Part shown: positions 45,267-54,451 of the stretch, one piece after another
How positions within the stretch are numbered: the first letter of the stretch is position 1
Layout of the letters: every line of letters begins with the position of its first letter
Assembly: GCA_944326855.1 (NCBI GenBank)
Contig: CALVFO010000051.1
Span: 60,863-124,862 of the forward strand
DNA from: an uncultured Alistipes sp.
Lineage (GTDB): Bacteria > Bacteroidota > Bacteroidia > Bacteroidales > Rikenellaceae
Direction: 5' to 3'
DNA: 64,000 bases
Translations under genes and position numbers: made by a program
The notes under the pieces: model-generated
What the model saw: only the letters and a program-made list of their open reading frames with translations
Database searches by the model: none
What the model was told of the DNA's origin: nothing

Positions 45267-45854
45267 ATGGGCTTCATCTCCATCCTGCTGCTGGGCGTCG
45301 GGCTCAGCCTCGATACGTTTGCCGTTTCACTGACCCTGGGTTTCGCCGCGGAACGCACCTCCCGGGCTCAAAAAATTCGTTTTCTGGCGGTCATCGGGTT
45401 ATTCCACTTTCTGATGATCCTGGGAGGTTGGCTGTTGGGCGAAAATGTCAGTCGGCTGATTGCCGCCTACGACCACTGGATTGCTTTCGGGCTGCTGGCT
45501 TTCCTGGGCGTACGCATGATCCGATCGGGGCTCTCCGGGCAGGACAACGACGAGGTAGATTGTGACCTGCTTTCTCTGCGCAACACCCTGATGTTCGGCA
45601 TCGCCCTGAGCATCGATGCCCTGATCAGCGGATTCAGTCTTGGCTTGGTCAAAGTCGCCCTGCTCGAAAGCAGTCAGTGGCTCAACATTCTGTTGGCCGC
45701 CGCTCTGATCGGCCTGACGGCCTCGACACTGTCAACCGTCGGGATCCTGCTCGGCAAAAAAGTCTCTTCGCATTTAGGGTCCAAAGCCGAAATTTTCGGA
45801 GGAATCATTCTCATTCTCATCGGTCTGAAAGTTCTGGCCGATCACCTGCTCTGA
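45267..45854 (+). CDS. mntP: Manganese efflux pump MntP-like
   Basis: 195 residues, six predicted membrane helices in two internal DUF204 repeats. 'GLSLDTFAVSLTLG' and 'ALSIDALISGFSLG' are the paired motifs with membrane aspartates (the candidate Mn sites). It exports excess manganese. It is divergent from uvrB. ATG 45267 is used because the promoter box occupies the earlier TTG. Confidence 0.88.
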   Translation: MGFISILLLGVGLSLDTFAVSLTLGFAAERTSRAQKIRFLAVIGLFHFLMILGGWLLGENVSRLIAAYDHWIAFGLLAFLGVRMIRSGLSGQDNDEVDCDLLSLRNTLMFGIALSIDALISGFSLGLVKVALLESSQWLNILLAAALIGLTASTLSTVGILLGKKVSSHLGSKAEIFGGIILILIGLKVLADHLL

Positions 45855-45891
45855 TCCATTCCAAACACCGAACAGAGTCGAAAAATTTCCG

Positions 45892-45899
45892 TATCTTTG
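45892..45899 (+). promoter_or_regulatory. -7 box for dnaG
   Basis: TATCTTTG 63 bp before the dnaG ATG; no matching TTG at -33. Confidence 0.5.
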
Positions 45900-45962
45900 A
45901 GAGATCGTTTCCCGACCGCTTGGCTTTGAGTATCGGCCAGCCCGACGATCTCCGAACGCTGT

Positions 45963-47918
45963 ATGATAGATCAAGCCACCATAGACCGCATATTCGCCGC
46001 CGCCAACATCGTGGAGGTAATCGGTGATTTCGTTTCCCTCAAACGAAAAGGTATCAACTATCAGGCTTGCTGTCCTTTCCACAACGAAAAGACCCCTTCG
46101 TTCGTAGTCTCCCCCAGCAAGGGCCTCTTCAAATGTTTCGGTTGCGGCAAGGGAGGGAATGCCGTCACGTTCGTCATGGAACACGAACACATGACCTACC
46201 CCGAAGCCCTGAAATATGTCGCCAAGAAATACAACATCGAGGTGGCGGAACGGGAAATGACTCCCGAAGAGCAACGCCACAACGACGACCGGGAGAGCAT
46301 GATGGTGGTTTCGTCCTATGCGGCGGACTATTTCACCCGCATGCTGCACGAAAGCCCCGAAGGACAAAACATCGGACTGGCCTACTTCCGGGAGCGGGGC
46401 TTCTCCGACGCCACCATCCGCAAATTCGGATTGGGTTACTGCCCCGGAGGCGGCGACACCTTCACCCGTCAGGCCCTGACCGACGGGTATCAGGAACAGT
46501 TTCTGATTGCCACGGGACTGACCATCAAACGGGAAACCGGCGGATATTACGACCGCTTCAGCACCCGCGTCATTTTCCCCATCCACAGCGTGAGCGGCCG
46601 GGTGACGGCATTCGGGGGGCGCACCATGCGCACCGACAAGAAAACGGCCAAATACCTCAACTCACCCGAATCGGAAATTTACCACAAGAGCGACGTTCTC
46701 TACGGGCTTTATTTTGCCAAACGGGCCATCACCCAACAGGACTGCTGCATTCTGGTGGAAGGTTATACGGACGTAATCTCCATGCATCAGTCGGGGATCG
46801 AAAACGTGGTGGCCTCTTCGGGCACCTCCCTGACCGAAGGTCAGATACGGCTCATCAGCCGCTTTACGCGCAACGTCACGGTGATCTACGACGGGGACGC
46901 CGCCGGTATCAAAGCGTCGCTGCGGGGAATTGACATGATTCTTTCGGACGGGCTCAACGTACGGGTAGTACTGCTGCCCGACGGGGACGATCCCGACTCG
47001 TTTGCCCGCCGGCACAACGCCACCGAATTGCGCGACTTCATCCTGACCCACGAAGAGGATTTTATCGGCTTCAAGACCCGGCTGTTGTTGGATGAGGCAC
47101 AGGGCGACCCGCTGAAAAAAGCTGCCCTGATTACGGACATCGTCCAGAGCATTTCGGTCATTCCGAATGCCATCACCCGGTCGGTATATACCCGCGAGTG
47201 CGCCCGGACCATGGAGATCGACGAACAGATTCTGCTGCGGGAAATCGCTCTCAAGCGCGTCGAACGTTCGGCCGGCAGCGAGGCCAAGGAGTTCGTCCGC
47301 AAACAGGAGATCATTCATCAACAGACCCGGACGGAAACGCCTCTGCCCCAACGCCACATCACGGCAGGAAGCAGCGCTGCGGAACTGGAACGCGAACTGA
47401 TCAAATACCTGCTCAAATACGGCCATACGGATTTCGAATACCAGGAAGGGAAACAGTTCATCCCGCTGAATGTCGCCGAGGTGATTATCAACGACCTGGA
47501 CAGCAACGGTATTGTCATGCGCAATCCGGTCTACCGCACCATCTACGAAGATTATAAAAAGCTGAGGGCCGAGGGGCGCCCGATCGAGATGAGTCATTTC
47601 ATCAACCACCCCGATCCGGAAGTAGCCTCCGCCGTTGTGGATCTGCTGACGCATGACGACCTGTACACCCCCAGCAAGTTGTGGCAGAAACACGATATTG
47701 CCATTCACAGCGAACAGGAACTGCTGCCGGAGGCCCTGCCCCGGGCGGTCATCCTCTACAAGTCCAAGGTGATCGAAGGAATCATCCAGGAATTGCAGCA
47801 TCGGCTGAGCGCTCCGGACCTGAGTGAAGAGGAGGAGATCCGACTGGCGTCCCAGATTTCGGCCCTCAACCGCGAACGTATCCTCATCGCCAAGAAGCTC
47901 GATCGTTCGATCCTCTGA
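45963..47918 (+). CDS. dnaG: DNA primase
   Basis: 651 residues. The N-terminal zinc site has C37, H40, C58 and C61 (C-H-C-C), followed by the catalytic TOPRIM core (LVEGYTDVIS at about 262-271, then 'YDGDAAG'), and a helical C-terminal region that would contact DnaB helicase. It makes RNA primers for replication. Followed by a repeat-rich non-coding stretch rather than the usual sigma-factor gene. Confidence 0.96.
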   Translation: MIDQATIDRIFAAANIVEVIGDFVSLKRKGINYQACCPFHNEKTPSFVVSPSKGLFKCFGCGKGGNAVTFVMEHEHMTYPEALKYVAKKYNIEVAEREMTPEEQRHNDDRESMMVVSSYAADYFTRMLHESPEGQNIGLAYFRERGFSDATIRKFGLGYCPGGGDTFTRQALTDGYQEQFLIATGLTIKRETGGYYDRFSTRVIFPIHSVSGRVTAFGGRTMRTDKKTAKYLNSPESEIYHKSDVLYGLYFAKRAITQQDCCILVEGYTDVISMHQSGIENVVASSGTSLTEGQIRLISRFTRNVTVIYDGDAAGIKASLRGIDMILSDGLNVRVVLLPDGDDPDSFARRHNATELRDFILTHEEDFIGFKTRLLLDEAQGDPLKKAALITDIVQSISVIPNAITRSVYTRECARTMEIDEQILLREIALKRVERSAGSEAKEFVRKQEIIHQQTRTETPLPQRHITAGSSAAELERELIKYLLKYGHTDFEYQEGKQFIPLNVAEVIINDLDSNGIVMRNPVYRTIYEDYKKLRAEGRPIEMSHFINHPDPEVASAVVDLLTHDDLYTPSKLWQKHDIAIHSEQELLPEALPRAVILYKSKVIEGIIQELQHRLSAPDLSEEEEIRLASQISALNRERILIAKKLDRSIL

Positions 47919-47979
47919 TCCCGACACCGTGCGCGAACCCGGCCCCAACCTCAGATCCGAGCCCGCACACCGACCCTCT

Positions 47980-48013
47980 CCCGGCCCCAGACCCGGCCCC
48001 AGACCCGGCCCCG
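47980..48013 (+). repeat. 12-bp tandem repeat (about 2.8 copies)
   Basis: The unit CCCGGCCCCAGA is repeated twice exactly and then truncated, within the 346-bp gap (47919-48264) between dnaG and the nitroreductase gene. The stretch is far richer in C than the surroundings. Confidence 0.7.
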
Positions 48014-48030
48014 CCTCGAAATCGGCTCCG

Positions 48031-48150
48031 GAGTTTTGCGGAAAGTCTAAGGGAGTTTTACAAGAGCTCCGCGGGAGCTCTAAGAAAGTTCTACACGAGG
48101 TCTGCGGGCAAGTCCGAGAAAGTTTTGCGGGCGGGCTGCGCATAAACAGG
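48031..48150 (+). repeat. Imperfect tandem repeats of about 33 bp
   Basis: Three to four degenerate units start with AGTTTT/AGTTCT and carry GAG.TC.GCGGG and an AAGTC-type 3' part (for example units beginning near 48055, 48087 and 48121). One plus-strand frame reads as weak 11-residue repeats, but it has no start, no family and no codon signal I trust. A TTCCGG/CCGGAA dyad near 48193-48215 may be the dnaG terminator. Confidence 0.5.
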
Positions 48151-48264
48151 GATTTTGCAGGGAATACGGATTATCCGCTTCCCCCGACTAATTTCCGGAA
48201 CCCTGTTTTTCCGGAAAGTTTTGGAAATACGCGAATGCTTTAAATGTTTTAAACGACAAACAGT

Positions 48265-48789
48265 ATGGAAAAAGAGTTGTTGCAAACGATCAAAACCCGT
48301 CGCAGCTGCCGTCGTTACCAGCAGAAACAGGTTCCGGACGAACTGCTGCAGCAAGTATTGGAGGCCGGCACGTATGCCCCGACGGCCCGGGGGCTTCAAT
48401 CCCCTTACATCGTGGCGGTACAACAGCCTGAACTGCTCCGCAAACTGGCCGACATGAATGCCCGGATTATGGGCGTCAGTTCGAATCCCTATTACGACGC
48501 TCCGACCTATGTATTGGTTTTCGCGCCCGACGAAGGCAAAAACTCGTTACAGGACGGAAGCTGCGTTTTGGAGAACATGATGCTGGCAGCCCACGCTCTG
48601 GGATTGGGAAGCTGTTGGATCAACCGCGAACGGGAAATGTTCGCCACCGAAGAAGGAAAGGCACTGATGAAAGAGTGGGGATTACCGGATGGATTGATGG
48701 GCGTCGGGGCCCTGGCTTTGGGATACCCTGCCGTGGCACCGGGCGAAGCCAAACCCCGTAAAGCCGACTACGTCCGCCTGATCCGGTAA
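48265..48789 (+). CDS. Nitroreductase-family FMN protein
   Basis: 174 residues. 'RRSCRRY' at 12-18 (FMN-phosphate contact), 'APTARGLQSP' at about 38-47, 'ENMMLAAHALGLGSCWI' and a C-terminal 'LGYP' end. These match the small Bacteroidota nitroreductase group of NADH/NADPH-dependent flavin enzymes. The natural substrate is unknown. It is monocistronic; no clear promoter box is visible in the repeat-rich upstream region. Confidence 0.9.
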   Translation: MEKELLQTIKTRRSCRRYQQKQVPDELLQQVLEAGTYAPTARGLQSPYIVAVQQPELLRKLADMNARIMGVSSNPYYDAPTYVLVFAPDEGKNSLQDGSCVLENMMLAAHALGLGSCWINREREMFATEEGKALMKEWGLPDGLMGVGALALGYPAVAPGEAKPRKADYVRLIR

Positions 48790-48890
48790 ATCGCACGCTG
48801 CGGACCGTCTTCCTTCGACCGGAAGAGCGGAATCGATCCCCCGGCATATCTTGACTTGGTTTCCCGGATCGGGGAAACAAAAACCCAAAC

Positions 48891-48923
48891 GAAATCGGCC
48901 TACCTTTGTGGCAGGCCGATTTC
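48891..48923. terminator. Hairpin with embedded -7-like box
   Basis: GAAATCGGCCT and AGGCCGATTTC (11 bp) enclose an 11-nt loop, so it can end transcripts from either side. The sequence TACCTTTG at 48901-48908 overlaps the loop and matches a -7 element, but no -33 TTG is present. Confidence 0.6.
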
Positions 48924-49022
48924 ATAAGCGGGCGCCGGTTCCGCTCCAAAAAATTCGCTTTTGAAACTCAAAGTCTCCGCACGTTTCCATCTCCTTTTCC
49001 CGAACCGATTTCCCGCCTACTG

Positions 49023-49277
49023 TCATGGAACCGGATCATACCCGCTTCCTCCCCACGGATGACAACGCAACAAGCGTTTCAGAGCCATCCAACCGCCCTT
49101 GAAAAGGCCGTATCGGCGCAATGCTTCCAAGGCATATTGGGAACAGGTCGGCACATAACGACACGAGGCCGGCGTAAAAGGCGAGATTCCGTATTGATAG
49201 AAACGGATCAACCATACCCACGGTGCGATGGCCGCCTTTCGGAGCCACTGTTTACGAGAAGTGGGATTCCTTTCCAT
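49023..49277 (-). CDS. yidD: Membrane protein insertion efficiency factor YidD
   Basis: 84 residues from ATG 49277. A TTG at 49349 would overlap the rnpA stop and add a tail not seen in the family. The YidD pattern is complete: '[50 protein letters not shown]'. It assists YidC at the inner membrane. It lies after rnpA, its usual neighbour, and ends the nine-gene minus-strand block. Confidence 0.92.
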   Translation of the reverse strand: MERNPTSRKQWLRKAAIAPWVWLIRFYQYGISPFTPASCRYVPTCSQYALEALRRYGLFKGGWMALKRLLRCHPWGGSGYDPVP

Positions 49278-49345
49278 ACGATACGGTAAAAAATGACAAC
49301 TCTCTACGGGAGAACACGTCCGGAAGAGGAGAAAATCGGTCCTGC

Positions 49346-49735
49346 TCAATGCCGATATTCGGCCAGCAAGGTTTCCAATATTTTACAGACCGTGGTTTCG
49401 ATCAACGCATAATCCGCCACCCGATCCGTCGTATACAACAAGGCCAGGCTGAGACGCTCTCCCTGTCGCGACACCTCCTCGCGCAAAGGTTCCTTATGCA
49501 AACGATAGGCTTCCCGCAAACGCCGTTTGAGCAAATTTCGCGTATGAGCCCTTTTATGATGTCGTTTGGGAACCGATATCAATAAACTGACTTCAGAAGA
49601 CGAAGCCGCTTCCCTCAACGCGACATAACGAATCGGATAGACGAAACCGCCCTTCCCTGCGCCGAACAAAGCATCGATCCGACGTTTGGAACAAAGTCGT
49701 TGTTCCTTCGGGAACGTATATCGGTTTTCAGACAC
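49346..49735 (-). CDS. rnpA: Ribonuclease P protein component
   Basis: 129 residues from GTG 49735, 4 bp after the hemD stop. A GTG at 49771 would overlap hemD by 32 bp and add a family-foreign tail. The start reads '[17 protein letters not shown]', as in Bacteroidota RnpA. The RNR signature is [13 protein letters not shown] near residue 70. It is the protein subunit that supports tRNA 5' processing. Confidence 0.9.
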   Translation of the reverse strand: MSENRYTFPKEQRLCSKRRIDALFGAGKGGFVYPIRYVALREAASSSEVSLLISVPKRHHKRAHTRNLLKRRLREAYRLHKEPLREEVSRQGERLSLALLYTTDRVADYALIETTVCKILETLLAEYRH

Positions 49736-49739
49736 CGGT

Positions 49740-50630
49740 CTATTTTTTAACGACGACCGCCGATTTGACACTGCTGTCGGAAGAGGCTTTCATCGCTGCC
49801 GGACGACGTTTCGAGGCCCGCACCTCGCGCGACTGGATATAAGCCTGGTCGGGAGAATCGCCTTCGAGCATCACGGTCGGCACCTCTTCGCCCGCTTCGA
49901 TCTTCTGGATGTACAATTCCAGTGCCTTGGTCATCGACGGTGCTTCGGGAGTCGGGGCCATCACACTGACTGTCAATCCTTCTTTCAGAGCGGCTTTTGT
50001 CGTTCCGTGTCCGAACGTGGCGATACGGGGCAGAACGGCTCCCGGAAACCTGGAAACCAAAGTGGCGATTTCGGACGGACTGTAAAAAACCAACATATCG
50101 TATTGGTCGAGATTCACGTCCGACAAATCGGCCCCTACCGTACGAGCCAGGATAACCTTGTCAAATTTCAGCTTCAGTTTTTCCATGGCCATCGGCATTT
50201 CCGGTTTGTGCGGTTCGGAAAGCGTCAGCAGGAACTTCTCGGTCTTATGCTTGAGGATCAACTCCATGAAGTTGGCAAATGACCCGTCGGCAAAGAAGAT
50301 TTTACGTTTACGATACACGATATATTTTTGCAAATAGAGCGCCACGGCCTCCGTATTGCAAAAATATTTCATGGTTTCGGGGATATTGATCCGAGCTTCT
50401 TCACACAAGCGGAAAAAACTGTCGATGGTGGTTCGGCTGGTAAAAATCACGGCGCTGTGTTCCAGAATTTCGATTCGTTGGCTTCGGAATTCTTTGAGGG
50501 AGACGCCTTCCACCTTAATGAAGGGATGGAATTGAATATCGACGTGATGTTTGAGAATAATCTCGTTGAACGGTGATTTTTCAACCTGGGCCGGAGCCGG
50601 CTGAGAGATTAAAAGATTTTTGATTTTCAA
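49740..50630 (-). CDS. hemD: Uroporphyrinogen-III synthase family protein
   Basis: 296 residues from a TTG start (MKIKNLLISQP). There is no earlier in-frame ATG before a stop. HemD-like blocks: 'ILISQPAP...KSPFNEI', 'FRSQRIEILEHSAVIFTSRTTIDSFF', 'SEI' and 'IATFGHGTTKAALKEG'. The last roughly 40 residues are a basic, low-complexity tail. Real HemD makes uroporphyrinogen III, needed for haem b. Here it sits with DUF4271 and rnpA, a Bacteroidota-specific arrangement, with no other hem gene in view, so the enzymatic role is not certain. Confidence 0.78.
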   Translation of the reverse strand: MKIKNLLISQPAPAQVEKSPFNEIILKHHVDIQFHPFIKVEGVSLKEFRSQRIEILEHSAVIFTSRTTIDSFFRLCEEARINIPETMKYFCNTEAVALYLQKYIVYRKRKIFFADGSFANFMELILKHKTEKFLLTLSEPHKPEMPMAMEKLKLKFDKVILARTVGADLSDVNLDQYDMLVFYSPSEIATLVSRFPGAVLPRIATFGHGTTKAALKEGLTVSVMAPTPEAPSMTKALELYIQKIEAGEEVPTVMLEGDSPDQAYIQSREVRASKRRPAAMKASSDSSVKSAVVVKK

Positions 50631-50694
50631 AACAATAACTTTTAACGTTCAGTTGTTCCCTCTCTGAACCGGCATTCCGGGTTGGCATTTCGGT

Positions 50695-51543
50695 TCAGGC
50701 TGTATAGCGCAATCCCGCAAACAACAGGAGACTGAGCGGGAAAATTTCGACGGTACAAAGGTACAAAATCCATTGCAGAATTGAAACATTTCGGACGACA
50801 AAGAATCGGTAACTGCTTCCGAGATATCCCCCGAAGATTAGAGCTATCATCCCGATCATCAAATAGATAATCCATCGCGCACCCTCTCCGTCGTACAATG
50901 CACAAAGTAAAAAAAGCGGTGTCAGCAACACCCCTCCAAATGCGGAAAAAACCCGATTCATAAAACGATAGCGATCGAAAAACTGTCGGTTTCGCGTCAC
51001 TCCTCCGATCACGAGATTGGCCAGGTAACGATACAACACCACCCCGGCAAAAGCAGCCAATATCACCGGAACCATCCAGTTCACGTCCCGATGGGAAAGA
51101 GCGGGCAACCAGTCGCCCCAATGCCAGAAATCGCCCAGACGAATCACGATACCCACCCCCAACAGCGCCATCAGAACCAAAGCGATACGCAAGAAATTTT
51201 TAAAAAACAGGGTTTGCTCTTCGTAGATTTTTTCCAGGGGCACCCGATGAGTTTGCATTTTAAACAGCACTCCAATGCTGTTCCGATAACGACACAACAG
51301 GTAACAGGCCAGGATAAACACCCCGATCACCAAGGCTTCATACGCATACGTATCGATCCAGGGAAGATGATCGACCAGGCGGGGTAGGGCTTCCGTCTGC
51401 CCGAGCAATCGGCTGGAAGAGCCGAAAAAATAATCCGCCGCCGGGCCCGAAACCTGAAGGGTATCCACGACATCCTCTCCAAAAGGCTCCAGCAGGGAAT
51501 CGCAATCTGTACAAAAGGGAACGTTCATCATCGGGCCTCCCAA
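50695..51543 (-). CDS. DUF4271 membrane protein
   Basis: 282 residues with about seven hydrophobic helices (the first at about 70-85), the Bacteroidota family DUF4271 of unknown function, usually next to hemD. The N-terminal 60 residues are soluble or periplasmic with two cysteines. It starts 2 bp after the histidine kinase stop and precedes hemD by 64 bp, a tight grouping that suggests a shared process at the membrane. No catalytic residue can be proposed. Confidence 0.8.
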   Translation of the reverse strand: MGGPMMNVPFCTDCDSLLEPFGEDVVDTLQVSGPAADYFFGSSSRLLGQTEALPRLVDHLPWIDTYAYEALVIGVFILACYLLCRYRNSIGVLFKMQTHRVPLEKIYEEQTLFFKNFLRIALVLMALLGVGIVIRLGDFWHWGDWLPALSHRDVNWMVPVILAAFAGVVLYRYLANLVIGGVTRNRQFFDRYRFMNRVFSAFGGVLLTPLFLLCALYDGEGARWIIYLMIGMIALIFGGYLGSSYRFFVVRNVSILQWILYLCTVEIFPLSLLLFAGLRYTA

Positions 51544-51545
51544 GA

Positions 51546-52715
51546 TTAAGAATCCACTTTTTTAAGCGCGATACGAATCGTGGTTCCCTGGTCGATTTCC
51601 GACTCCAGCACGAAAATTTTCCCGTTGTGATAATCTTCGATGATCCGTTTGCTGAGCGAAAGGCCCAACCCCCAACCGCGGGTTTTGGTGGTAAATCCCG
51701 GTTCGAATATGCGTTTGAAGTTTCCTTTTGCGATACCTTTCCCGCTGTCTTTCACGTCGATATAAATCCAATCGGAATCATCCGAGAGTTTCACGTCGAT
51801 ATGGCCGACCCCCGACAAGGCATCCAGGGCATTTTTCAACAGGTTTTCGATCACCCATTCGAACAGGGCTTCGTTGACCATCGCTTTCTGGCGGGCCATG
51901 GCCAAGCCGTTATAACTGATCGTCACATTCCGGGGCACCCGTGTCCGAAAATAAAGCACACTGCCGCCCACGATTTCATTGATAACTCCTTCACTGAGCA
52001 GGGTAGCCGAACCGATTTTCGAAAACCGATCCACCACTTTCGACAGGCGCGTAACATCTTTACTCATCTCGTCCACAGCCTGTTGATCGATCGGCTGAGC
52101 CCGCAGATACTCCACCCATCCCATCAGGGACGAGGTCGGCGTACCCAATTGATGGGCCGTTTCCTTCGCCAGACCGATCCACACCCGGTTCTGTTCATCC
52201 TGCTTGGAGGAGCGGAACGTGATGTAACCGAAGATGGCAAAGACGAAAATAATCGTCAACTGAACGTATGGAAAATAAACCAGACTTTTGAGCAGATTCG
52301 ACTCGTCGTAGAACAAATAGTAGGTATCTCCCACCAACGTCTTGATTTCCAACGGGTGGTTGGCGGCCGACATCTCTTCGAGTTTTTGGCGCAACAGGGT
52401 GGGGTTTTTCAGAATGCGGTCCGGAATCAGATGGCTCTCCACCACCTGCAACACCCCGGTCGTCACGATAAACGGAATATTGGTATTGGCGTTGATGATA
52501 AAGAGCAGAAGCTGGTTATCCGGCCCGACCTCGCCCATTTTGCTCATGGCCCACGACCACATGGCCACCTCGTTCTGCTCCTTGATGCGCAGCTGACGGG
52601 CCATCCGGTTGGTAAAGATCAGCGAGGTGGTTCCGATAATCAGCCCCAGGGCGATAATCACCACCCGGTTGCGAAACGAAAACACCCGACTCAGAATCTT
52701 TTTACGATTGGGCAT
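51546..52715 (-). CDS. Membrane sensor histidine kinase (orphan)
   Basis: 389 residues: a membrane helix at about 18-35, a periplasmic domain (40-145), a second helix at about 148-166, then HisKA with AHQLGTP (phosphorylatable H188) and HATPase with N-box NLLKNALDAL, 'DSGKGI' and 'GLGLSLSK'. No response regulator is in the window, so the partner is unknown. It lies between the S41 protease and DUF4271 in the operon. Confidence 0.92.
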   Translation of the reverse strand: MPNRKKILSRVFSFRNRVVIIALGLIIGTTSLIFTNRMARQLRIKEQNEVAMWSWAMSKMGEVGPDNQLLLFIINANTNIPFIVTTGVLQVVESHLIPDRILKNPTLLRQKLEEMSAANHPLEIKTLVGDTYYLFYDESNLLKSLVYFPYVQLTIIFVFAIFGYITFRSSKQDEQNRVWIGLAKETAHQLGTPTSSLMGWVEYLRAQPIDQQAVDEMSKDVTRLSKVVDRFSKIGSATLLSEGVINEIVGGSVLYFRTRVPRNVTISYNGLAMARQKAMVNEALFEWVIENLLKNALDALSGVGHIDVKLSDDSDWIYIDVKDSGKGIAKGNFKRIFEPGFTTKTRGWGLGLSLSKRIIEDYHNGKIFVLESEIDQGTTIRIALKKVDS

Positions 52716-52738
52716 AGGCTATAATCCGGTCGAAAGAC

Positions 52739-54421
52739 CTATTTACGTTCGGTATCTTGAGAGCTCAGTATCTGCTGGTAACGGACCCTGTCATTCAGCA
52801 ACTTGAGGGCTTCCACCACGCCCGGATCTGTCGGCAGGTTATGGCGTGCCACTCCGTCCTTGTAGTGGTAACGCAACAGGATTTCGCTCTCGATCAGGCG
52901 GGTAATATCTTCCCGGAACGATTCCAAGTCGGCCTGTTTGTCCTCCTGAATCTTGTTTTCGATGGCCGTCAATTCGTCTCCGATCCGATCGAGGTATTTG
53001 TCCCGTTCCGCCTTTTTCCGCAACTGATCGAGCGCCTCTTTGGTTTCGGATTCGAAATCGACCGTCTTATCGTTCATGAAATGTACGAAATCCCGGTATT
53101 CCTCCTCGGAGAGCTTGAACGTATCGACATCGATTCCTTCCCGATGTTTTTTATAATATTCGTTGGCGAAATCCTCGATAAATCCGTTGTTATACAAGGC
53201 GATGGCAAAATTGCTGTAATACGTGGTCGGGATCCGGATATCCGGCATGATCCCGCCTCCGTCATACACTTTGCGGCCCCGTGCAGTCGTATACTCCCGA
53301 ATCAGAGAGTCGGGTACCACACCCACACTGCCATCTTCCGCCCGATGGGTATAGTCGATCGCCTGGATGCAGCGTCCACTGGGAATATAATATTTGGCCG
53401 TGGTCAATTTCACATAGGCATTATATCCCAACGGGAGGGTGGACTGCACCAGCCCCTTCCCAAACGTACGCTGCCCGATCAGCACGGCTCGATCCAGATC
53501 CTGAAGGGCTCCCGCCACGATCTCCGAAGCCGACGCCGAGGTGCTGTTCACCAAAACGATCAGCGGAATTTCGGTATCGATCGGATCGTTTTGAGTGATA
53601 AACGTGGCATCGGACTGTTTCTGACGGCCCTGCATCCGCACCACTTCCGTACCTTTGGGCACGAACATCGACAGAATCTTGACCGCTTCCTGCAGGATTC
53701 CGCCCCCATTGCCGCGCAAATCGAGAATCAACGCTTTCATTCCCTGCTTTTGGAGCGACATGAATGCATTGCGGATATCGCTGCTGCAATCTTCGGTAAA
53801 ATCGCTGTGGGCGATATAACCGACGCTGTCGGACACCATTCCCGAATAGGTCACTCCGGAAATCGTAATCCGTTCCCGTTTCACAACGACCTCTTCGACA
53901 TTCCCCGAAAGGAGTTTTTTGACTTTCAGGCGGACGGAAGTACCCGGAGCTCCCTTGAGCAGGGCACTCACATCGGCCACATCCATACCTTCGAGATTCT
54001 TGCCATCCACCTCCTGCAACAAATCGCCGATAATCAATCCCGCCTTATCGGCCGGGAATCCGCGATAGGGCTGAGCGATCATGACATAATCGCCGCTTTT
54101 ACGAATCAGGGCCCCGATTCCTCCGTATTTGCCGGTCGTCATGATTTCGAAATCGGACATCTCGCTTTCGGGAATCAACTCCGTATAAGGATCGAGCCGC
54201 GAGACCATCCCTTCAGCGGCATCCTCGAGCATTTTGTCCGGATCGACAGGATCCACATACATCAGATTCAGTTCCCGGAACAGGTTGAACAGAATCTGCA
54301 AGTTGCGGCCCAAGGCGAAATCGGGATTGGCGGCAGCCATCCACAAGCCCCCCAACACCACGACAAGGCCTGAAATCAAAATATAACGAACGCTTTTCTT
54401 TCCTTTTATTTTCTCTCTCAT
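52739..54421 (-). CDS. C-terminal processing (S41) peptidase
   Basis: 560 residues. One N-terminal membrane helix (about 12-29) anchors a periplasmic protease: PDZ at about 90-175, then the S41 catalytic core with the serine in NSTSASASE (292-300) and the lysine K322 in GQRTFGKG. The C-terminal 150 residues are helical and charged (a Bacteroidota extension). It degrades or trims periplasmic proteins. It begins 30 bp after the small membrane protein gene. Confidence 0.94.
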   Translation of the reverse strand: MREKIKGKKSVRYILISGLVVVLGGLWMAAANPDFALGRNLQILFNLFRELNLMYVDPVDPDKMLEDAAEGMVSRLDPYTELIPESEMSDFEIMTTGKYGGIGALIRKSGDYVMIAQPYRGFPADKAGLIIGDLLQEVDGKNLEGMDVADVSALLKGAPGTSVRLKVKKLLSGNVEEVVVKRERITISGVTYSGMVSDSVGYIAHSDFTEDCSSDIRNAFMSLQKQGMKALILDLRGNGGGILQEAVKILSMFVPKGTEVVRMQGRQKQSDATFITQNDPIDTEIPLIVLVNSTSASASEIVAGALQDLDRAVLIGQRTFGKGLVQSTLPLGYNAYVKLTTAKYYIPSGRCIQAIDYTHRAEDGSVGVVPDSLIREYTTARGRKVYDGGGIMPDIRIPTTYYSNFAIALYNNGFIEDFANEYYKKHREGIDVDTFKLSEEEYRDFVHFMNDKTVDFESETKEALDQLRKKAERDKYLDRIGDELTAIENKIQEDKQADLESFREDITRLIESEILLRYHYKDGVARHNLPTDPGVVEALKLLNDRVRYQQILSSQDTERK

Positions 54422-54451
54422 GACTATTTACCTATCACATTCAATCCGCTT

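Noticed and set aside
47824-48243. A plus-strand frame with Pro/Gly repeats and 11-residue units after dnaG
   Set aside because: It begins inside dnaG in another frame and gets its repeats from the DNA tandem repeats. Recorded as repeats, not as a gene.
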